DNA from: Neocallimastix lanati (nom. inval.)
Taxonomy: Eukaryota; Neocallimastigomycota; Neocallimastigomycetes; Neocallimastigales; Neocallimastigaceae
Reading direction: 5' to 3'
Length of the DNA stretch: 10,000 nucleotides
NCBI GenBank assembly: GCA_016946835.1
Contig: JACVTC010000122.1
Location: 127,501-137,500, forward strand
Shown: positions 1 to 8,080 of the stretch, one piece after another
Position numbering within the stretch: position 1 is the stretch's first letter
Layout of the letters: every line of letters begins with the position of its first letter
The notes under the pieces: generated by a model
The model's database searches: none
What the model was told of the DNA's origin: nothing
Seen by the model: only the letters and a program-made list of their open reading frames with translations
Translations under genes and position numbers: made by a program

Positions 1-1132
1 CATTGGGATCATTTCCACTGAAAGAACCTCCATCACTTAATGATTGAAACGACATATTATTATTACTTGATGGATTATATGAATTATCAAATGTGAATAA
101 TGGTTGTGGAGGTGTACTTGATATATTAAAGGATTGCATATTCATCATTCTTTCTCTTTTCATTACACCATACATAGTAAGAAGAACAAACATCCATCTT
201 TCTAAATCTACACTTGTCTTAGCTCTCAAAAGATAAGAATAATAACCCATAGAGAATGTTCTTCTAGGTCTATATGGATCATCAGATATTGAAGCTTCAG
301 AATAAGGGAAGAAACCTTCATCCATTTTTCCTTTACAATCATTTTTTTCAACGGTAATTACAAATGTATTTGGCTTATATTCTGGAGCGTTACGATGTAA
401 AAGTTTAATAGACTCAACTTTATCCAAAGGAATAACATATTTTGGTTTACATTTAGAAGAGAGACAAGCTAAAGACATACCATCGAAACAAAACATACGC
501 CATTGCCAACGTTTGTTTCTACCTAATTTATATAAAAATCCTGAAAAAATAGGGGTAGCATGAATTGATTGAGTTTTAAGATTTCCATAATTATTTTCAG
601 AGGAATTTTGATAATTAGAAGTTGTTTCTGATATTTCATCCCTTGTCGTTCTTGTATATTGTGTAGAACTTTTGGTTGAATGATTATTACTGTTAGTGTA
701 GTTATTACTGTGGTTATTACTGGTTACAGTTGAACTAGTATCTGTAACTGATTCTAAGTCATCATATTTACCGATACTTCCATGAATAGATGATAAATCA
801 TCCCCATATAACTCGGAATCACGAACAACAAATGAAGTATTTTTATTATTGACTTCTCTTACTTGAATATCATTAAAATGACTTTTTTGATTTTTAATAG
901 TACTTTGTGAATCATCTCTACTTTTTCCTGTCATAACAGTAAAACTTTGTTGTGTATTGTTAACATAACGACCTTCTATTTCTCCATCTTGTAAAAGACT
1001 ATCTCCTAAACTAATGTCTTCTGCATCAAGTGTTGGGGTATATGGGTAAGGTTCTAATTCACTTTCATTCAAAAATTTTTCATAATTTTCATCAGGTTTT
1101 TTATTGTTTTGATTTCTTCTAAAAAGTTTCAT
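1..1132 (-). CDS. PH-domain protein, N-terminal 377 residues (3' end outside window)
   Basis: The frame is open without introns from ATG at 1132 down to position 1. An in-frame TAA (1148-1150) lies upstream, so this ATG is the first possible start. Residues 1-190 are polar and probably disordered, with an Asn/Ser/Thr-rich stretch near 130-182. Residues about 194-325 look like a pleckstrin-homology domain. It has an opening strand around FSGFLYKLG (196-204), a basic Arg/Lys/Trp run (205-212) of the type that contacts phosphoinositides, a beta-rich core, and a C-terminal amphipathic helix with the near-invariant tryptophan (W313, in DLERWMFVL). A charged insertion of about 30 residues (263-292) splits the late strands. 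Ser/Asn-rich sequence follows to the window edge. PH domains usually bring proteins to membranes through phosphoinositides; that role is inferred here. No catalytic domain is visible, and a downstream domain could lie outside the window. The fold call is fairly secure; the specific protein is not recognised. Confidence 0.85.
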   Translation of the reverse strand, partial: MKLFRRNQNNKKPDENYEKFLNESELEPYPYTPTLDAEDISLGDSLLQDGEIEGRYVNNTQQSFTVMTGKSRDDSQSTIKNQKSHFNDIQVREVNNKNTSFVVRDSELYGDDLSSIHGSIGKYDDLESVTDTSSTVTSNNHSNNYTNSNNHSTKSSTQYTRTTRDEISETTSNYQNSSENNYGNLKTQSIHATPIFSGFLYKLGRNKRWQWRMFCFDGMSLACLSSKCKPKYVIPLDKVESIKLLHRNAPEYKPNTFVITVEKNDCKGKMDEGFFPYSEASISDDPYRPRRTFSMGYYSYLLRAKTSVDLERWMFVLLTMYGVMKRERMMNMQSFNISSTPPQPLFTFDNSYNPSSNNNMSFQSLSDGGSFSGNDPN

Positions 1133-1281
1133 TTTGTTGTTTTTATTTTATATGTATGTATATTTAAATAATAAATAAAAATAATAAAAAAAAAAAAAAA
1201 AAAGAGAGAGAGAGAAAAAATTATATGATATATTGATAGTACATTCCAATTACTTTATTTTTTTATTTTTTTTTTTTTTTA

Positions 1282-1317
<36 letters not shown>

Positions 1318-1345
1318 TAATATATATTATATAATATAAATGATT
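1133..1345. promoter_or_regulatory. Probable 5' flank of the PH-protein gene with (A)n(GA)n and (AT)n tracts
   Basis: This stretch lies directly upstream of the minus-strand start codon. It holds an A run (about 1186-1203) running into a GA repeat (about 1204-1215), which reads as CT followed by T on the gene's strand, then a T run (about 1267-1280) and an alternating AT tract (about 1286-1314). Pyrimidine tracts near starts are common in fungal promoters and leaders. No defined TATA or CCAAT element can be singled out in such A+T-rich DNA, so the promoter role is inferred from position only. Confidence 0.3.
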
Positions 1346-1623
1346 TAAAATTTTGTTGTTATTTATTATTTTTCAAATGTCAATTGAATAATAATAGTTT
1401 TAATGATTATGTTTTAAAAAATATTCCAAAAATGAAATTTTGCCCATATGATGTTCAAAAAATTTATTGAATAATAAATCAAAATAAATTATATATTTAA
1501 ATAAACAAATAATAATTATAATATATATAAATTTTTAGTTAGTTTTAAAATTATATATATTTATTAAAAGATAATAAATAAAAAATATTATTTAAACTTC
1601 AACTATTTATACTATTTTATTAG

Positions 1624-1658
<35 letters not shown>

Positions 1659-2454
1659 CTTTTTACTGATTTAAATTATAATTTTATAAAATATATAGAT
1701 AAACTAAATAAATAACCTCTTTTATCTTTTATATTTATGTAGTTTTTATATAAATAACATATTTATTATTTAATCATTAAAATATTATCAAATAAAGTTT
1801 CTATTATTTATTATTATTTATTATTATTTGTTATTATTATATTATTATTATTATTTATTATTTTTTATTATAATAATTATGGATATTATTTATTATTAAT
1901 TTTATATATTATAATTATATTAATAATTAATATAAAATTCACATAATGAAATTTTAATATTTATCCCTTTTATTCATATTATAATCAAATAATTATATTA
2001 TAAAATTCTATTCATTATGATTTTTGTATTTTTTTGAAATATATTATTTTTATATATATTAATATTATATTTAATATATTGTAATACTTTTATTTATTAT
2101 TAAATATTATATATATATTTATTTATTATATATGTTCATATTAAATAATATATAAAAAAAAAAAAAAAAAAAAAAAAGAATATTGTTTTAATATTTATAT
2201 ATATATTACTTGACATTTAAATAATAAAAATTTGTAAATATATAATTTTTTACTTGTGTATTAACATATATCTATTATTATTTATTATAATAGTGAAAAG
2301 CGAAGGTTCATTTTACAACAAAAAATATCAATATTATCAATAATGACAAATAATTATTAGTAAATATATATATTTCTTTGAAAGATTATTTTATAATACA
2401 ACTGGATAAATATTGACAAATATGAATAAAATCTATTAAGATGCAATATTTATC

Positions 2455-2485
<31 letters not shown>

Positions 2486-2969
2486 TTGTATTTAGTTAAT
2501 TAAAATTTTTTGAGATTGAAATATGACATAATAAAATTAGTTGTTGCATAATAATTAATTATGATATTTTGAAATCTTTTTCCTTATCTTTTTCCTTATT
2601 TATATATAGCACTTGATGTATATATTATTTCAAAATTATTATTGATGGAATATTTAGAAATTTCTTTTTCTTTTTTTTTATATAAATAATTTTTATATTT
2701 ATTTTCTTTTAAAATATTTTTTTTTCAAAAAAATATAAGTTTACAATATTAATACTAAAATATTATCATTATATTATTAGAACCAATAAATAATTACTTT
2801 TTACTATTCCAAGAATTTAGAATTTACTTATTGATTTTAAATTATTATTGCTTAAATTACTGTTGTTTATATCTATTATGATTATAAATTAATTGTGTTT
2901 TGTAATATTTACTAAAAAGATATTACTATTATTTTTTTTATAAATAAAGAATAATATAATAAAATAATA

Positions 2970-2972
<3 letters not shown>

Positions 2973-3017
<45 letters not shown>
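2973..3017. repeat. 45-A homopolymer
   Basis: This is an uninterrupted run of 45 A residues, the longest homopolymer in the window. Runs of this length are prone to polymerase slippage and to length error in assembly, so the exact count should not be trusted. Confidence 0.95.
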
Positions 3018-3022
<5 letters not shown>

Positions 3023-3378
3023 TTTAATAATAAATTATTATATATATTACAATTTGATTTACTTTTCTTTTGTTGACTTTTTTATTTTTTATTTTTTATT
3101 TATTTTTTTTTTTTATATATTCTATTTTTTATTTTTTAAATATTAATCAATAATAAATTATTTAATTTAAAAACAAAAAGAAAAACTTTTATTTTATATA
3201 AAAAAAAATTTTTTTTTTTTATACGGCCAATGTTTTATTTATTTATTTTGTTTCAAATCAAATATTTATTGAAATTTTATTAAATAATATATGAATAAAT
3301 ATAATAAAAATTTATATTTTTTATTATTTTTAAATAAAAATAAAATAAAATAAAATAAAATAAAAAATAAAATATAAT

Positions 3379-3420
3379 AAAAAAAAAAAAAAAAAAAAAA
3401 AAAAAGAGAGAGAGAGAGAG
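3379..3420. repeat. (A)27(GA)n compound microsatellite
   Basis: A run of 27 A passes directly into an alternating GA repeat. The same arrangement occurs at about 1186-1215, and in the opposite orientation (T run, then CT repeat) at about 5086-5111. All three are purine/pyrimidine tracts able to adopt unusual DNA structure. Confidence 0.9.
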
Positions 3421-3458
3421 AAAATAGCTTCTTTTTATTATTTTATTGTTTATTATTA

Positions 3459-3490
<32 letters not shown>

Positions 3491-3652
3491 TAATTATTTA
3501 ATTAGCTTAAATTTATAAATTTAAAAGATATCAAAGTACTGTTTAAATAGTTTAACATTATAATGGATGAAACTTACTAAAAATAATCTATTATAATAAA
3601 TAAGTTATTACTTTCAAATATTAATTAATTAATTAATATGCTATTCAATATC

Positions 3653-3862
3653 ATTATTTATTATTTATTATTTATTATTTATTATTTATTATTTATTATT
3701 TATTATTTATTATTTATTATTTATTATTTATTATTTATTATTTATTATTTATTATTTATTATTTATTATTTATTATTTATTATTTATTATTTATTATTTA
3801 TTATTTATTATTTATTATTTATTATTTATTATTTATTATTTATTATTTATTATTTATTATTT
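3653..3862. repeat. Perfect 7-bp minisatellite, about 30 copies
   Basis: The unit ATTATTT (equivalently TATTTAT) repeats without visible error for about 210 bp. Because 7 is not a multiple of 3, every frame cycles through the same seven codons, giving an apparent hydrophobic repeat protein (LLFIIYY) with no biological support. The uniformity suggests recent expansion or gene conversion. Confidence 0.95.
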
Positions 3863-3960
3863 CATTATTCAATTATTTATTATTTATTATTTATTATTTA
3901 TTATTCAATTATTTATTATTTATTATTTATTATTTATTATTCAATTATTTATTATTTATT
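3863..3960. repeat. 36-bp higher-order repeat derived from the 7-bp minisatellite
   Basis: Beyond the perfect array the unit is interrupted by CAATT at 3870, 3906 and 3942. The spacing is exactly 36 bp and the two intervals between these points are identical. Each interval is five 7-bp units plus one base, so a variant block has itself been duplicated, as expected from unequal crossing-over or slippage. Confidence 0.85.
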
Positions 3961-5141
3961 AATAAATACAATAAATACTCTTTTTTATTATTTATTATTT
4001 ATTATATATTTATTATTTATTATTATAATTGGATATATATAATAATTCAAATAAAAAAAAAATTAATAATAATTAATTTATTAATTTATTATAATGATTT
4101 AAATAACTAATATTGTTAGTTAAATAATAATAAAATAAAATAAAACTTTTTGACAGAATTAAATAAATATATTATATATATTATAATTTAATATTAAATA
4201 TATTGTCATAGTTATTATATTCATATATTATTTAATATATTATAATATAATATTGTAAAATATTTTTTTATTCTTCAAATAATGAATTATCATCTGTTAA
4301 TTAAATATTATATATTCAATTATTTTCTAATTAAAAAGAATTTATTATTTAATTATTTCATTATTTCATTATTTATTTTATTATTTACTAATTAAAAAGA
4401 ATATAACAAAATTTAAAAGTTAATATAATAAATAGAGATTGACAGAACTTAATTTATTAATATTTTAAAATTGTAATTAAAAAAAAAAAAATTGAGAATT
4501 GAACATTAAACAATAATTATAAATTATAACCATTTTGATAATAGATTTATATATAAATATATAATTTTATATATAATTTTTTTTTCTTTGCTTTTATTAT
4601 TTTATTATTATTTTATATTTACTGTACAATAAAAATTAGAATGATTTAATTAATTATTAATATAAATTCAAGTACATATAACAATATGAAAAATGATGAT
4701 TTAATATTGAAAAAGAATGCTTACAAAAAAATTTAATCTTTTCTTGACTGATTTTTAACAATAATACATAGAATTAAGATACTAGTAATTGATTAAAATG
4801 GCTCTTTTGGAGCCATTTTAATCAATTATTTAAACAATTGTATCAACAAATTTAAGAATATTATAAAAAATAATAATTAAATTATTATTAATCAATAATT
4901 TTTAAAGGCTTATCATTAATACCAATTTATATATAATTATATAAAATTCACAGATATAATGAAAATATCTAGTATTTATATTTAATATTATTCTATTATA
5001 AATTAGTTTTAGGCTTTAACCATCAAAATTTTAGCTTGAAATTAAAAAAATTTTTTTAATAATTATTATCCTATGCTAAAGTAACTTTTTTTTTTACTCT
5101 CTCTCTCTCTTCTTTTTTATTTTTTCTTTTTCTTAATCGTA
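3961..5141. other. A+T-rich intergenic DNA, no gene seen
   Basis: About 1.2 kb has no reading frame of note. It contains further TTATT-like patches (about 3985-4025), a repeated TGACAGAA string near 4152 and 4440, a repeated CTAATTAAAAAGAAT string (about 4327 and 4388), the perfect hairpin listed separately (4786-4828), and a T/CT tract (about 5086-5111). I see no RNA gene other than what the hairpin might represent. Confidence 0.65.
4786..4828. repeat. Perfect 19-bp inverted repeat with 5-nt loop
   Basis: The arms at 4786-4804 and 4810-4828 are exact reverse complements and are separated by TTTTG. The GGCTC/GAGCC core next to the loop is G+C-rich while everything around it is A/T, so the structure stands out from the background of chance A+T palindromes. 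It would fold as a stable hairpin in RNA or extrude as a cruciform in DNA. No flanking gene assigns it a role; it could be a small-RNA precursor, a terminator-like stem or a remnant of a miniature inverted-repeat element. Confidence 0.85.
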
Positions 5142-5408
5142 TCACATAAATATTCATTAATATTGATATACTTCTTGACAATTTATTATTTATTATTATA
5201 AAGACGCACGTTTTAATTATAAAAAAAAATTATTATATACTTAAATAATATTATTTCATTGTGTCACATAAATATTTGTATTTCAATATTATTTATTATT
5301 TATTGTTATAATTATTTTATTATTTGTTGTTATAAATACGCACGTTTTAATTATAAAAAAAAAAGATATAAATATATATATAAATATATATATAAATAAT
5401 ATTATTTC
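5142..5408. repeat. Diverged direct duplication, two copies
   Basis: Copy 1 (about 5142-5256) and copy 2 (about 5264-5408) share three ordered blocks: TCACATAAATATT (5142 and 5264), ACGCACGTTTTAATTATA plus an A run (5204 and 5338), and TAAATAATATTATTTC (5241 and 5393). The segments between them differ in length, mostly by TTATT and AT expansion, so copy 2 is about 30 bp longer. The ACGCACG islet is one of few G+C-rich strings in this spacer and is kept exactly in both copies. Confidence 0.75.
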
Positions 5409-5854
5409 TATTTATTTATATAAGAAAAAAACTTTTTAATTTTAATTTTAATTTATATTATTAAATTATTGTTCCGTCAATTTTTAGTGTTAAATGTGCA
5501 TGAATTAAATATAAACTTTATTTATTATTAAAATGTTAATATTTTAATAATATTAATCTATAATTAATAATGATTTAATTAAAATTATAAATTCGTGTAA
5601 CGAACAATAAAAAAAAATTAACAAATTTTAAATTAAATTTTTTTTGTTTTTGTTTTTGTTTTCTTTTAAATTTTTTTTTTAATTTTCTATAAATTCAAAT
5701 TATTTTATTAAATTATTAAATTATTAACTATTAAATAAGACTTTTTTGAAATTGAGTGTCAACAGTGGATAACAATCAAATAATTAGAAAACTTAATATA
5801 TAATAATAGATTTAAACTTTGGTCTCAAAATGTCTTAAAATTTATATATATATA
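5409..5854. other. A+T-rich intergenic DNA, no gene seen
   Basis: There is no coding frame. A (TTTTTG)n patch lies at about 5640-5662. A slightly more complex segment at about 5740-5835 (around GAGTGTCAACAGTGGATAAC and GGTCTCAAAATG) has stops in all frames. Confidence 0.6.
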
Positions 5855-5991
5855 AATAATTAAATAATTAAATAATTAAATAATTAAAAAATTAAATAAA
5901 TAATAATCAATTTAAATAAATAATAATCAAATTAAATAAATAATAATCAAATTAAATAAATAATAATCAAATTAAATAAATAATAATCAAA

Positions 5992-6022
<31 letters not shown>
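5855..6022. repeat. Nested tandem repeats: 8-bp, then 20-bp (five copies), then (AAAT)n
   Basis: An array of TAATTAAA units (about 5855-5885) runs into five copies of a 20-bp unit ending in TAATAATC (5889-5988). The C residues at 5908, 5928, 5948, 5968 and 5988 mark the exact period. Copy 2 differs from the others by one base in the part compared. The array ends in (AAAT)n (about 5989-6021). The units share the string TTAAAT(AA), which suggests stepwise growth from one another. Confidence 0.9.
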
Positions 6023-6024
<2 letters not shown>

Positions 6025-6322
6025 ACATATTTGAATATTTTGAATAAATTAACTCTATTAATTATATAATCTACAAAAATTTTAAAAATAAGTATAAATA
6101 CAAATTATTTAGAAAAAAAAATTATAATATTATTTTTATATTTAAAATAAAATAAAGGAAAAAAGAAATTATAAATTATATATATATATATATATAAAGA
6201 TTAAATAATAATAATAATAAAATATAATAAAAATAAAATAAAACTTATTTAATTATTTTGTATTATTTATTTAAAAAATATTAATATATATATAAATTTT
6301 TTATATTTTCTTTTGTTTGTAC

Positions 6323-6363
<41 letters not shown>

Positions 6364-6882
6364 GATATATCGTTTTATTTTATTTTATTTTATTTTATTT
6401 TTAATTTTCTTTTTTTTAAAAAATAATTAAATCATTTATAATAAAAGTAATTGAAATAATAGTAATGATATTAATGTAATAATAATAATAATAATAATAA
6501 TATTGAAACAGCCAAAATATTAAAAGGGCCAAAACCTAATTATATTAAATAAAAAAATAATAAATAATCATGATGATATTAATTATTGAATAAAGTGATT
6601 ATTAATCTATTAATAATTCAAGCGTTATATTATTAATAGTATCTCTTTTATAATAATTTTAGTATTAATTATAAAAATTAATACATCAAACTATTAATGG
6701 TAATATTATAAAAAAAAGAAATGGTTAATGTGTGAGATAAAATATAATATTATATATAAAGGCTAAACTTAAAATAAAAGCAATTATCCATAACACCAAA
6801 ATTATAATATTTAGAATTTTAATTAGAATTTTTTTTTTTTTTTTTTGAAAAACATTAATTATATATATATATATTTCTTTTC
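6023..6882. other. A+T-rich intergenic DNA, no gene seen
   Basis: This contains AT repeats (about 6179-6196 and 6325-6348), a (TTTTA)n tract (about 6372-6402) and an (AAT)n tract (6478-6501). A less simple stretch at 6505-6800 holds two GCCAAAA strings and a TATATAAAG string (6753-6761) that could act as a TATA element for the gene at 7024. None of this is firm in such base composition. Confidence 0.5.
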
Positions 6883-6959
6883 TTTTTAAAATTTATTCCT
6901 ATATAATATTATTAATATATTTTTTTAAAATTTTATTTCTATATAATATTATTAATATA
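6883..6959. repeat. 40-bp tandem duplication upstream of the 7024 gene
   Basis: Two copies (6883-6919 and 6921-6959) sit 40 bp apart. They share an identical core TATATAATATTATTAATATA and differ only by small changes in the T-rich part. The pair ends about 65 bp before the start codon at 7024, where a promoter or leader would lie. Chance similarity between A+T strings is higher than usual here, but the identical 20-bp core makes duplication likely. Confidence 0.7.
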
Positions 6960-7023
6960 ATTATATGTATAATAGTCGTTATTTTCTTTAATTAATTATT
7001 TAGTATTAAAAACTATTAGCATT

Positions 7024-7563
7024 ATGAATAACAAATTTGAAAATGTATCAATGAACGGCAGAATGGCCTATGTAATCATGTGTGTTGAGAAGTATTTAAC
7101 GAATGTACATCCTCAGAAGGATTGGAAGTCATTATCCAGAGTTTTGTGGAGGGCAACTAATACTAATTGGGGAGATTGGACTGATCAATACAGTGGGTTT
7201 ATTCCTGAAATACTATTAAAATACGATTCTTATGATGAAAATGAATTAGGATTGTCTTTTACCAAAGAAGATTATTACTATCTTCGTGATCTATATTCTG
7301 GTATCACAGAAGGTAACGAGGATGATCCGTCTGATGAGCTCAACTTCATTCTAAACAAACCTTTTGAAATGGCTATGGTATATGAGGGAACAGTAATCGG
7401 TAACGGAATGGAGTCGTTTAAAATAATAGACGAGATAGAGAACGTTCTAAAGGTACACAGCATTCCTCTTCCTGATTATAGAAAAGTAGAATTTTCTAAA
7501 TCCAGCGAGTTAAACGGTTGGGGCAAAGATTTCGATGGTTCATTCCTTTCAATTATCATATAA
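7024..7563 (+). CDS. Bacterial-type acidic protein resembling a toxin-immunity protein; candidate horizontal transfer
   Basis: This is a complete intronless 179-residue ORF. The start used is the first ATG; a second at codon 10 (7051) is a realistic alternative because the recognisable part begins there (MNGRMAYVIM). There is no signal peptide or membrane segment. Acidic residues (about 30) clearly outnumber Lys/Arg (about 17), so a soluble acidic cytosolic protein is expected. Visible parts are a helical opening (10-28), a Trp-rich segment (W34, W42, W49, W52), an acidic middle with GITEGNEDD (93-101), and an end motif NGWGKDFDGSFLSIII (164-179). This pattern resembles small cytosolic immunity proteins of bacterial polymorphic and contact-dependent toxin systems, which bind and neutralise a partner toxin. 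I cannot name the family, so the function is inferred from overall pattern. G+C is 35% by hand count (189 of 540), slightly above the PH gene and far above the flanks. No toxin gene is visible nearby. Confidence 0.8.
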   Translation: MNNKFENVSMNGRMAYVIMCVEKYLTNVHPQKDWKSLSRVLWRATNTNWGDWTDQYSGFIPEILLKYDSYDENELGLSFTKEDYYYLRDLYSGITEGNEDDPSDELNFILNKPFEMAMVYEGTVIGNGMESFKIIDEIENVLKVHSIPLPDYRKVEFSKSSELNGWGKDFDGSFLSIII

Positions 7564-7778
7564 AAATTTTTAGTTTGGCCTGGGGGAGATGTCCTTGAGA
7601 ATGGAATTTTATGAGGATAAAAAATGTGGATTTTTTTTCAATCAAAAAGAAAAAAAGTTTATATGGGAAATTGGAAAAATAATATATCAACTTATTCATC
7701 CTTGATCAGAGTGTCTGCTTCTGATCCTTCATTTTGGAAACCATAATTTCTTAGTATTTAAGCATCAGATTATTCAGG

Positions 7779-7790
7779 TGATTCATGAAT

Positions 7791-7829
<39 letters not shown>
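7779..7829. repeat. 14-bp palindrome followed by a 38-A run
   Basis: TGATTCATGAATCA (7779-7792) is a perfect palindrome and runs directly into A at 7792-7829. The A run splits the G+C-richer tract in two. It could be ordinary homopolymer growth in this genome or the A tail of an inserted reverse-transcribed copy. No target-site duplication was found to support the latter. Confidence 0.85.
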
Positions 7830-7830
<1 letters not shown>

Positions 7831-7868
7831 CCTTACTATTCTTGCGTCCTATGTGGACAAACGTAAGG
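7831..7868 (-). terminator. Stem-loop followed by T run when read on the minus strand
   Basis: CCTTAC (7831-7836) pairs with GTAAGG (7863-7868), and inside it GTCC (7846-7849) pairs with GGAC (7855-7858) around a TATGT loop. On the minus strand the stem is followed after one base by 38 T, which is the form of an intrinsic terminator. Poly-T runs are abundant here, so the match may be fortuitous. No minus-strand gene is seen for it to serve. Confidence 0.25.
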
Positions 7869-8080
7869 ATTTGGCAATTTTAATCAAGGATCAAATGTAG
7901 AACCGCCGATTTACGGCACTTCCTTCATTGCCTATCCATTTTTCATTTTTTTTCACCACTCAAAAGGATGATCACCTCGTTCATTCTTGCAAATGCACTG
8001 TGTTCGCTCTTTATGATAGGAAGGGGTTTTTTTTCAGAATATTAAAAATTAGTATATATCATTATAATTATCAACATTAA

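Larger units (their letters stand above)
1346..3640. other. A+T-rich intergenic DNA, no gene seen
   Basis: About 2.3 kb consists almost entirely of A and T, with stops in every frame at short intervals. It contains TTA/TTATT-type simple repeats (about 1800-1862), homopolymers of 24 A (2154-2177), 25 T (2455-2479) and 45 A (2973-3017), a tandem pair of a CTTTTTCCTTAT-like unit (about 2576-2600), a (TAAAA)n stretch (about 3331-3365), a run of 27 A followed by (GA)n (3379-3420) and a (TTA)n tract (about 3458-3490). A small G+C islet at about 3223-3232 contains GGCCAAT, a CCAAT-like string, with no gene near it. I found no tRNA-like or coding signal. Confidence 0.7.
7564..8080 (+). pseudogene. 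Possible decayed coding remnant downstream of the immunity-like gene
   Basis: This tract is much less A+T-rich than the spacer on either side, most clearly at 7831-8035. The plus frame beginning at 7574 stays open to a TAA at 8078-8080 apart from TGA at 7703-7705 and TAG at 7898-7900. It passes in frame through a 38-A run (12 lysine codons). Protein-like stretches include MEFYEDKKCGFFF (from 7601) and LASYVDKRKDLAILIKDQM (7841-7897). It is not in the frame of the upstream gene and has no convincing start. Minus-strand frames also give protein-like stretches, so the strand is uncertain. I recognise no family. It may be a broken gene, the non-coding remainder of a transferred segment, or a dispersed repeat. 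Confidence 0.3.

Noticed and set aside
2285-2330. GGTTCA string checked as a possible tRNA T-arm
   Set aside because: No acceptor stem, anticodon arm or A-box could be paired around it.
3646-3960. Repeat array considered as a CRISPR or telomeric repeat
   Set aside because: There are no unique spacers, no G-rich strand and no chromosome end. It is a simple minisatellite.
3638-4042. 134-codon open frame encoding a repetitive Leu/Phe/Ile/Tyr protein
   Set aside because: It is the translation of the 7-bp minisatellite. All frames of such an array stay open where the unit has no stop, and nothing coding-like lies outside the repeat.
7278-7463. 61-codon frame on the minus strand
   Set aside because: It lies wholly within the 7024-7563 gene on the opposite strand and shows no family features.
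7830-8040. Minus-strand fragment vaguely like the end of a DDE (ISAs1-type) transposase
   Set aside because: Only a short stretch (around RRFYI and DARIVR) looks similar, it has two stops, and the other frames read equally protein-like. No terminal inverted repeats or target duplication were found.
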